64,000 bases of DNA from Aliidiomarina sedimenti (GTDB taxonomy: Bacteria; Pseudomonadota; Gammaproteobacteria; Enterobacterales; Alteromonadaceae), in NCBI RefSeq assembly GCF_003986955.1, contig NZ_PIPN01000001.1, forward strand, positions 186,001-250,000. The letters run 5' to 3'. The notes beneath the pieces were generated by a model. The model did not search any database, was not told the DNA's origin, and saw only the letters and a program-made list of their open reading frames with translations. The position numbers and the translations under genes are program-made. Of the stretch, positions 38,611 to 44,778 are shown piece by piece. Every line of letters begins with the position of its first letter. Position 1 is the first letter of the stretch.

Positions 38611-39186
38611 ATGCATTATAAATACAGATCACTAGATAATTTTAAGAATTTCGTAGATATAATCCTAAACAGTAGGATATACGCTGCCCCCTATTTTGAT
38701 CTAAATGATCCAATGGAAGGCCTTTATACATATGCCGAAGGCTCCATAAATCGTGACATGGTGAACAAAATAAAGGGTGAAAAGACACGGCTAAGGATAT
38801 GCTCTCTTTCGCGACGCGCGGACAGCACATTAATGTGGTCGCATTACGCAGATAGTCACAAAGGTGTCGCAATCGGCGTTGAAGTTAATCAAAAACACGA
38901 GATAAGACCTGTAACATATGAAGGGCTTTCTTATGTTGAAAATGCAACACGGTTAGGCAGTCATGAAACTGCTAAAAATGTCTTATCATGCAAACTAGAA
39001 CTTTGGCGTTACGAAGAGGAAGAAAGAGCTTTTGTGACAGAATCAAACTATATTGAGGTTTCCATTAAGAGCATCGCTCTTGGATCAAAAATGGACTCTC
39101 GGACTAAGAGTTTAGTTAAAAAACTAGTTTCAAAAATAAATCCAAGTGTCGTAATCACTGAAGCAAATGTCGCTGAAATCGTATAA
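38611..39186 (+). CDS. Cassette 5: DUF2971 family protein
   Basis: The 191-residue protein opens with MHYKYRSLDNFKNFVDIILN, continues with APYFDLNDPMEGLY and later STLMWSHYADSHKGVAIGVEV, the three typical blocks of DUF2971. The family is common in genomic islands and cassettes; its biochemical role is unknown, although links to phage defence have been suggested by neighbourhood. It is somewhat shorter than many members (about 230-280). The stop lies in the attC R'' box. Confidence 0.85.
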   Translation: MHYKYRSLDNFKNFVDIILNSRIYAAPYFDLNDPMEGLYTYAEGSINRDMVNKIKGEKTRLRICSLSRRADSTLMWSHYADSHKGVAIGVEVNQKHEIRPVTYEGLSYVENATRLGSHETAKNVLSCKLELWRYEEEERAFVTESNYIEVSIKSIALGSKMDSRTKSLVKKLVSKINPSVVITEANVAEIV

Positions 39187-39258
39187 CAAGGCAAATCACG
39201 CGGATGTTAAAATCGCCGCTTCGCTCTGGTTTTACCACCAGTGTTTGCGGCGTTAGGA
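39181..39258 (+). repeat. attC site of cassette 5
   Basis: R'' GTATAAC (39181-39187) is the reverse complement of the cassette 5 junction GTTATAC. R' is GTTAGGA (39252-39258). Confidence 0.9.
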
Positions 39259-39269
39259 GCTAATCGAGT

Positions 39270-40169
39270 ATGTCTCACGAATGGAAGCTTTCTGATATGG
39301 AGCAAGAGTTCTATATCTATATAGCTAGAGTCGGAAGCGGTGATGCTTTGTATCCACTTAAGGTGCTTGAGCTAACAGTAGAAGGTTGTCAAGGAATTCT
39401 CGATGAGTTTTTGTCTAATTTTAAAAACATTCTTGAGGCTGTAAGCGTTCCTTTTCATGTTGGCTTGTTCACAGCGTCAATGAGTCAGGTCAGGTTAACA
39501 GAAAAACTTTTGCATAAAGCTAGAGATGAAGGTTGCAGGGACTCCTTTTCTGTTGCTACCTATCTCATGAACAATAAGTCTTATACCGCTGGTATTGAGT
39601 CCGTAATTCCGTCTTTTCAAAAATTAGAGAGTCATGGAATTCTATCTGCTCAATTTGAAACTCTATATAAGATTGCCGCAATTCGTTTCTACGGATGTCT
39701 AGAGGAGTTTAGCAAGCAAGTTTTAAAGCTGATTGTTGCAAATGATATTTCTTGTCTTGATACTCTTTCGGCCAAAGATATAAGAATAGGAAAATCAAAG
39801 TGTGAAACTTTGAAAGCAAGAATCTTGCAATCCCAACAGGAACTATCAATGACTATTGACCAAGCATATGATGAAGAGGTGCTTAATAAAGGGTACTCGC
39901 TAGAACAGTACTCAAACATATTTAATGAACTTATAGGTGCCAACTTTGCGGGCGCAAGTATAGACAGCATAAAGAAACTCGAGTCGAGCCGACATCTATT
40001 TGTTCACAGAAGTTCTCTTATTGATAAAAAATATATTGATGAAACGGGCTGTAATCAAAGTTTGGGAGAATCTTTAAAGCTCCCAGCCAACTATATGTAT
40101 GAATGGCAAAACAGTTTGATCTCATATGTAAAAGAATTAATTCTAAAAACGAGCGTAAAATTCTCCTAA
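39270..40169 (+). CDS. Cassette 6: HEPN-like (RiboL-PSP/Apea type) protein
   Basis: The 299-residue, mostly helical protein contains KLESSRHLFVHRSSLIDKKY near residue 240. RHLFVH fits the R-x4-H HEPN motif, and the following DKKYIDETG is the pattern of RiboL-PSP/Apea-like HEPN domains. The N-terminal 130 residues are of unknown type. HEPN domains of this class occur in RNA-targeting defence and stress systems; function here is inferred. The gene is AT-rich. GGAGC provides a ribosome site at the cassette start. Confidence 0.7.
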   Translation: MSHEWKLSDMEQEFYIYIARVGSGDALYPLKVLELTVEGCQGILDEFLSNFKNILEAVSVPFHVGLFTASMSQVRLTEKLLHKARDEGCRDSFSVATYLMNNKSYTAGIESVIPSFQKLESHGILSAQFETLYKIAAIRFYGCLEEFSKQVLKLIVANDISCLDTLSAKDIRIGKSKCETLKARILQSQQELSMTIDQAYDEEVLNKGYSLEQYSNIFNELIGANFAGASIDSIKKLESSRHLFVHRSSLIDKKYIDETGCNQSLGESLKLPANYMYEWQNSLISYVKELILKTSVKFS

Positions 40170-40224
40170 CAAACGTGTTAATCAGGAGGCTCGCAAGCTC
40201 GCGCCTATTACGCGGGCGTTAACT
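40164..40224 (+). repeat. attC site of cassette 6
   Basis: R'' TCCTAAC matches junction GTTAGGA, and R' is GTTAACT (40218-40224). Bases 40184-40206 are identical to 43520-43542 in attC 10, so the two sites share a recent origin. Confidence 0.88.
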
Positions 40225-40277
40225 GCCTTAAGGTAATTAAGTATATCCCTGAAGAATTACAAGGCAGAGAAATCACA

Positions 40278-40535
40278 TTGGAACACTTAAACTTAAGTGA
40301 AATTGCTTGGCGAAAAAATGATGCTCTTAAATTAGTTGGTCATCTTCAATCCAAGGGGGCCTTTATTCTTGGTGGCGATGTACTAAAGAAAGAGATTGAT
40401 GGTTACCGGCACAATTACGATAGTTGGTATCTTAACCCAGAAAACGGTGATGCTATACAGAGTGCTGAGCATGCTCGAAGCTGTATAAATAAGTATCCAG
40501 ATGGAGATTATGCCTTTGTATTTGTTGTCGCATAG
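40278..40535 (+). CDS. Cassette 7: Imm40-like immunity protein
   Basis: From the TTG at 40278 the protein has 85 residues and contains LSEIAWRKNDALKLVGHLQSK and ILGGDVLKK...YDSWYLNPENGD, close to the pattern of polymorphic-toxin immunity family Imm40. The frame stays open upstream (IKYIPEELQGREIT), and that stretch looks like the missing N-terminus of the family; an ATT at 40236 with TAAGG before it could be the true start, giving 99 residues. Imm40 proteins neutralise a cognate toxin; no toxin is seen here. Confidence 0.6.
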   Translation: MEHLNLSEIAWRKNDALKLVGHLQSKGAFILGGDVLKKEIDGYRHNYDSWYLNPENGDAIQSAEHARSCINKYPDGDYAFVFVVA

Positions 40536-40540
40536 TCAGC

Positions 40541-40595
40541 AGTTAACAAGCAAAGGCAGCCGACGCGTACCGCGCAGCTGCTTTGAGCGTTATGT
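40541..40595 (+). repeat. attC site of cassette 7
   Basis: R'' AGTTAAC (40541-40547) matches junction GTTAACT. R' is GTTATGT (40589-40595). At 55 bp it is the shortest site in the array. Confidence 0.88.
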
Positions 40596-40603
40596 GAGAT
40601 GAA

Positions 40604-41527
40604 ATGACCGACTTCATTAATCCCATTGATCAGTTGATCCATAGCACTGTCCGCATTATTTGTGAGGACGGGCAAGGCAAATCTTCATCCGGAACCGGCT
40701 ATATATTTTTGTTTTGTCAGAAAGACGATGGCATGGCCTTCCCTTGTGTCGTAACAAATCGACACGTAGTTAACCTTGCGAGGAGAGGACTTTTTCATCT
40801 GACACTAAAGAATAAGGATGGCGGTCCGTCGCTCGGAGATCACGAACAGGTCGTTCTTGAAGACATACAGCACTTCTGCATTGGCCATCCTGATGCAGCA
40901 ATTGACCTGGTTGCCATCCCCATAGGGGCAATATTGAATAGCGCCGCTAAGAACGGAAAGGACTATTACTTCGTTCCCCTTGGGAAAGAGGCCATCGCGA
41001 CCGAGGAATTTCTTGAGAGCTTGTCACCTATGGAAGAGATAGTCATGATTGGCTATCCAAACGGAATATGGGATGAGAAGCATAATCTTCCTGTCATCAG
41101 GAGAGGGATCACCGCCACGCATTCCAAGCTCTCGCTAAACGGAAAGCCTGAGTTCCTTATTGATGCGGCTTGTTTCCCCGGCTCCTCAGGGTCTCCCGTG
41201 TTCTTGGCGAATCTCGGTAGCTTCTTAGACTCTAAAGGAGCTCTGTGCGCTGGAACAAGAATCGCGCTCTTGGGCACTCTGTACGCGGGGCCTCAGCACA
41301 CTACGACCGGCAATATAGTCGTTGTCGAGGTCCCCACGGACACAAAGCCCGTAGCTGTAGGTCAGATTCCGAATAATTTGGGGCTGGTTATTCAGGCCGC
41401 AGAACTCGCCAAATTGGAAGAAGCGGTGGCGCAGGCTTTGGAGGATAAGCCTGTCGTCGCGCGGAATGCACCATGTCCATGTGGTAGTGGCAATAGGTAC
41501 AAAAGATGCTGCGGATTAATCACATAA
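40604..41527 (+). CDS. Cassette 8: trypsin-like serine protease with SEC-C tail
   Basis: The 307-residue protein has a chymotrypsin-fold protease domain: His 54 in VVTNRHVVN, Asp 101 in DAAIDLVAIPI and Ser 195 in FPGSSGSPVF complete a plausible catalytic triad. The last 20 residues, APCPCGSGNRYKRCCG, form a zinc-binding SEC-C motif as in SecA and many mobile proteins. There is no signal peptide, so it should act in the cytoplasm. Protease effectors occur in defence systems, but a role here is inferred. Its base composition is richer in GC than its neighbours. Confidence 0.85.
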   Translation: MTDFINPIDQLIHSTVRIICEDGQGKSSSGTGYIFLFCQKDDGMAFPCVVTNRHVVNLARRGLFHLTLKNKDGGPSLGDHEQVVLEDIQHFCIGHPDAAIDLVAIPIGAILNSAAKNGKDYYFVPLGKEAIATEEFLESLSPMEEIVMIGYPNGIWDEKHNLPVIRRGITATHSKLSLNGKPEFLIDAACFPGSSGSPVFLANLGSFLDSKGALCAGTRIALLGTLYAGPQHTTTGNIVVVEVPTDTKPVAVGQIPNNLGLVIQAAELAKLEEAVAQALEDKPVVARNAPCPCGSGNRYKRCCGLIT

Positions 41528-41593
41528 CAAGCGGCAGCAGCGGATCAACTTTCCGCTAGCGCTACAAGTTGCCCGCTGTGCCGAGCGTTATGC
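41522..41593 (+). repeat. attC site of cassette 8
   Basis: R'' ACATAAC (41522-41528) matches junction GTTATGT. R' is GTTATGC (41587-41593). Arms GCGGCAGCAGCGG and CCGCTGTGCC pair imperfectly. Confidence 0.9.
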
Positions 41594-41626
41594 AATCGAC
41601 AGAAAGTAGTAGCCAAGGGGCTTAAT

Positions 41627-43108
41627 TTGAACATTGATATACAGAACTATTGTGATGCTTTGAATGAGAACTATCTACTTATTGTTACTTCAAATAGCAA
41701 AGAGAAGGAAGCCGTCAATAGATTTATTTCCAGTAGAAAGAATATTACTGTTCACCTGTCAACGGGTGGATGCAGTATAGGTTTGTTAGATGGTATGTTT
41801 GTAATCCATTTAACGGGAACTAGTGGTATATCGACTGAGCGTTCAGCGAGTAGATTGGTAGTAGAATTTGTTAGTCGAAGTAATATACCCACTCCTGGAA
41901 TAGTATATTTAGTAGGGTTTTGCTGGGGCAATCCAGCAACAACAAAAGTCGGCGATATTGTAATTGCTAGTACAATTGACTCTCTAAACTCTAGATCAAT
42001 TATCGGTGAGGAAACTGTTTATAAAGCAATACAATATAGAAGTTCGATCGATCTAGAGTTTATAGCTCAAAAAATAAATCAAGAAATTCCAAATTCAAAA
42101 CTAGGAGAACTAGCAAGTTTAGAGACTTTGCTATCTAGTACTTCTGAAAGAGATAGGCTGCTTCAACTACGTCCACATCTTATTGGCGGGGAGATGGAGG
42201 CTTTCGGTTTCGTACCATCCTTAAGGGAGATCCCTTGGATAGTTATTAAGTCAGTATCAGATTTTGGATGTGATAACTTTGAGCGTTCAAATCAAGCAAG
42301 CTCAGCTGCTTCCTCTGCTTTAGCGCTGCCAGCGCTAAATAAATTATTGAAAGATAATGAGTTAATTAGTTTTAGTATATCTAAGCCCGATGAGCTTATT
42401 CTTCTTGATTGTTTATTTGGTAATGAAATCAGAGTGTTGAAAAGTAGAGTTAACTCAGATGAGTTGAATGATCATCTGAATGATGAAGTTGGGGTAGTCA
42501 TAGAGAGGAAGCTCGAGTATTACCTAAACGATAATGGTTATAACCGAAGTTTTCTGCGTTACTTTGGTGATTTAATTCTAGAAGTTATTCAAAACTCCCT
42601 AAAACACAGCGGTGCATCTTTCGCCAGTGTTAAGTTTTATCCAAACAAAATAGTCATTAATGATGATGGTGACGAGTATCCTCTGCAAAATCTTGAAGGG
42701 GATAAAGGTGGGGCTTCATCGTGGAGACGTATCAAGACATACGGCTTGGATACTAATTTGGTCAGTTATACCTTCAAAAAGAAAAGCCACTACTTTGAAA
42801 TGACTGCTTCCAGTAAAGAATTAATGGATGCAGTTAAAAACTGCACAGCTTCAATTATTCCATCAACAATAGGGTCTGGGTACGGTCGCCAGGTCGCCTT
42901 ATCTTATAATAACGAGTGCGAAATTATCTATTTGGAAGATGGTAATGTTCGCATGACCTCTAGAAGAATAACATTGATTGGTGAAGTAAAAAGGTTGCTG
43001 GATGAAGGTAAAAAAGTATACGTAAAAGTATCTGATATTGCGTATGCTGAAGAATACAGGATTGCGTTAAAAGAATATTCCGATAACTTAAGAATATTAA
43101 CCGAGTAG
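41627..43108 (+). CDS. Cassette 9: nucleoside-phosphorylase-like domain fused to a GHKL ATPase
   Basis: The 493-residue protein starts at TTG 41627 (AAGGGG six bases before). Residues about 15-240 resemble the PNP/MTA-SAH nucleosidase superfamily: GFCWGNPATTKVGDIVIAS, the ribose-binding GGEMEAFGF (187-195) and the purine-binding VSDFGCDNF (Asp 212). Residues about 290-395 resemble a GHKL/histidine-kinase ATPase: N box LEVIQNSLKHSGAS (318-331) and G1 box INDDGDEY, with no HisKA helix. The last 95 residues are an unassigned alpha/beta part. Phosphorylase domains act as nucleotide-destroying effectors in Detocs-like immunity, so a single-protein defence system is an attractive inference. Confidence 0.75.
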   Translation: MNIDIQNYCDALNENYLLIVTSNSKEKEAVNRFISSRKNITVHLSTGGCSIGLLDGMFVIHLTGTSGISTERSASRLVVEFVSRSNIPTPGIVYLVGFCWGNPATTKVGDIVIASTIDSLNSRSIIGEETVYKAIQYRSSIDLEFIAQKINQEIPNSKLGELASLETLLSSTSERDRLLQLRPHLIGGEMEAFGFVPSLREIPWIVIKSVSDFGCDNFERSNQASSAASSALALPALNKLLKDNELISFSISKPDELILLDCLFGNEIRVLKSRVNSDELNDHLNDEVGVVIERKLEYYLNDNGYNRSFLRYFGDLILEVIQNSLKHSGASFASVKFYPNKIVINDDGDEYPLQNLEGDKGGASSWRRIKTYGLDTNLVSYTFKKKSHYFEMTASSKELMDAVKNCTASIIPSTIGSGYGRQVALSYNNECEIIYLEDGNVRMTSRRITLIGEVKRLLDEGKKVYVKVSDIAYAEEYRIALKEYSDNLRILTE

Positions 43109-43114
43109 CCAAAT

Positions 43115-43186
43115 GCATAACAAGTTGCTGCACTCGGAAAGATTACTCGCTGTGCTCCCAATTTTCCGGTGAGCAAGGCTTTATGT
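43115..43186 (+). repeat. attC site of cassette 9 (core G changed to T)
   Basis: R'' GCATAAC (43115-43121) matches junction GTTATGC. The R' core reads TTTATGT (43180-43186) where GTTATGT is expected from the R'' of cassette 10, so the G at the strand-exchange point is lost. The body is of the attC 1/attC 2 type. Confidence 0.85.
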
Positions 43187-43209
43187 GTACTGAATGACCA
43201 GGAAAAATT

Positions 43210-43473
43210 ATGGCTGCAAGTAACGAATGGGAAGTAAGATATCTGACCGAATCCGGGTGGGTAACGGGTGGCTATAAGCTAGACTGTGGAGATCGGAAAG
43301 ACGATGTGAGGCCTGAGGGGGCTGTCCTATGGGCCCGCAGGCACGTCACCGTTGGCAAGCTTGGTGCTCCATCTTCCATGAACGTGGATGAATATCGAGG
43401 GAACCTTATTCGAGATACCGGAAAGATCAACGCGTTGCTAGCGAAATATGGCGAGCCACAGTTCGGTGTTTAA
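43210..43473 (+). CDS. Cassette 10: small hypothetical protein
   Basis: The 87-residue polar protein begins MAASNEWEVRYLTESGWVTGGYKLDCG and has no membrane segment or known motif. A weak purine-rich site (AGGAAAAAT) precedes the ATG, and the reading frame fits exactly between the cassette junction and its attC. That positional fit, not homology, is the main support. The Trp-rich beginning suggests a small beta-structured protein. Confidence 0.6.
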   Translation: MAASNEWEVRYLTESGWVTGGYKLDCGDRKDDVRPEGAVLWARRHVTVGKLGAPSSMNVDEYRGNLIRDTGKINALLAKYGEPQFGV

Positions 43474-43479
43474 GCATAC

Positions 43480-43560
43480 ACATAACCAAGCGTACCAGTA
43501 CGCCGCCGCAAGGGGCGGCAGGAGGCTCGCAAGCTCGCGCCTCTGTACGCGGCGTTGTCT
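43480..43560 (+). repeat. attC site of cassette 10 (end of array A)
   Basis: R'' ACATAAC (43480-43486) matches the TTATGT start of cassette 10. R' is GTTGTCT (43554-43560), a weak core. It contains the 23-bp block shared with attC 6. Confidence 0.8.
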
Positions 43561-43733
43561 ACGGCAGGGCAATGACATTGTGCTCATACGGAGTCTGGCG
43601 AAGTGAGAGACAGCTTGAATTGCCAGAAAGCGAAACATAACCGGTTGCTACTTGGCTTGAGCGCTCGTCACGCACCTGCGGTGCTACGTGTGTGTCGCTC
43701 TGCGCGGTAACAGGCTTCAGCTGAAAGGAAAAT

Positions 43734-44080
43734 ATGTATATACCGAATAACATAGAAATGGCTGAAGACCACGCAATCAAAACGTTTATTACTGATTATG
43801 GTTTTGGCGTTTTGGTTTCTGCTGATTTAACTGCAACGCATTTGCCTGTCATATACGAATCAAAGGAAGGCAAGCTAGGGTGTCTTTACGGGCATTTCGG
43901 CACAGGGCGAACTCACATTGGTAAGTAGCAGAAAATCAGCGTGTCGTGGTTATATTACGGGCCGCATTCGTATGTATCGCCTACATGGTATAGCGCCAGG
44001 CCAGCCGTTCCGACATGGAACTACGCAGCCTTGGAATTGGCAGTTAAAAAACGCAGTTTGTTGTCCGGGGTCTTGCGTTA
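43734..44080 (+). pseudogene. Decayed PaiB-like (FMN-binding) gene
   Basis: The first 54 codons read like the N-terminus of PaiB family proteins (MYIPNNIEMAEDHA, FGVLVSADLTATHLP, LYGHF). After that the similarity jumps frame: ANSHW then a stop and VAENQRVVVI lie in one frame, while YYGPHSYVSPTWY and VPTWNYAAL return to the first, where a TAG (43926) also lies. The last third of the family is missing. At least two indels plus stops make this a pseudogene. It lies directly after the last attC and is either native DNA damaged at the array edge or a decayed final cassette. Confidence 0.75.
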
Positions 44081-44159
44081 GGGCAACCAAGATTAGGCAT
44101 TGATTCAGCTCCCGAAAAGAGTGTGATATTGTCATACTATGCTTTGAGAGGCACCAATT

Positions 44160-44414
44160 ATGACTATGCACCGGAAAACCATAACGCTTACTGAGCAGCA
44201 GGATAACTGGGTGAAAACTCAGATTGAAGGCGGCCACTTCGGCAATGATAGTGAGTATATCCGTGACCTTATTCGAAAAGACCAGCAGGCCAAGGAACGG
44301 GTTGCCGCCCTGCGGCAGGCACTTGCTGATGGAGAATCAAGCGGTAAACCGAAACCGCTTGATATATCCTCTATCAAAGCGGCTGGCCGCAAACAAAGGA
44401 AGGCGGCTAGTTAG
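44160..44414 (+). CDS. parD: ParD family antitoxin
   Basis: The 84-residue protein has a ribbon-helix-helix N-terminus (KTITLTEQQDNWVKTQIEGG, then NDSEYIRDLIRKDQ) and a flexible C-terminus for toxin binding, as in ParD/CopG-like antitoxins of the CC2985 type. It should neutralise the adjacent ParE and repress the shared promoter. Its stop overlaps the toxin start by one base. Two in-frame ATG codons (44160 and 44166) are possible starts. Confidence 0.9.
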   Translation: MTMHRKTITLTEQQDNWVKTQIEGGHFGNDSEYIRDLIRKDQQAKERVAALRQALADGESSGKPKPLDISSIKAAGRKQRKAAS

Positions 44415-44710
44415 TGTTAGAGCTAACCATTACCCAGAAAGCGGAAACTGATCTGACCGGGATTTGGTTGTTTACTTGTGACGAATGGGGAGCAGATCAG
44501 GTTGATAAATACCTGGATCAGCTTGAGGCGGGTATGAAACAACTGCTTAGCCATCCGCTGCTCGGCATTGACTATGCTCACGTGCTTACCGGCTATCGTA
44601 GATTGCAGGTAGAGCGTCATGCTGTTTTCTATCAGGTGTTGGAGACTCAGGTACTTGTAGTCCGTGTTCTGCACGAGGACATGGATGCTCCCCCAAGGTT
44701 GCCGGACTAA
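44414..44710 (+). CDS. parE: ParE family toxin
   Basis: The 98-residue protein starts at GTG 44414 inside the antitoxin stop. The body shows the RelE/ParE fold markers: TITQKAETDLTGIWLFT near the N-terminus, YLDQLEAGMKQLLSHPLLG, then YRRLQVERHAVFYQVLE and VVRVLHEDMD near the end. ParE toxins poison DNA gyrase; a gyrase target here is inferred from the family. The pair lies between the cassette array and the cellulose cluster, where such modules can stabilise nearby DNA. Confidence 0.9.
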   Translation: MLELTITQKAETDLTGIWLFTCDEWGADQVDKYLDQLEAGMKQLLSHPLLGIDYAHVLTGYRRLQVERHAVFYQVLETQVLVVRVLHEDMDAPPRLPD

Positions 44711-44778
44711 TGACATTTGTAGTCAGTTGTATCAAATGACTGCTGAAGTAGAGGTTACGGCGCGTTGCTTCAAACTGG

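Larger units (their letters stand above)
34968..43560 (+). mobile_element. Integron cassette array A (ten cassettes, no integrase in window)
   Basis: Eleven genes in one orientation are separated by ten attC sites of 55-93 bp. Each site has an R'' box (RYYYAAC form) and an R' core of the GTTRRRY type enclosing an imperfect palindrome. For nine of ten cassettes the R'' box is the exact reverse complement of the bases at the cassette's own 5' junction, as required if the linear cassette came from a circle. Cassette 2 deviates by a 3-base insertion. No tyrosine recombinase is found in the window, so this is an integrase-less cluster or the distal part of a chromosomal integron. Confidence 0.9.

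Noticed and set aside
44077-44083. GTTAGGG as an eleventh attC core
   Set aside because: No matching R'' box (CCCTAAC) or palindromic arms were found upstream.
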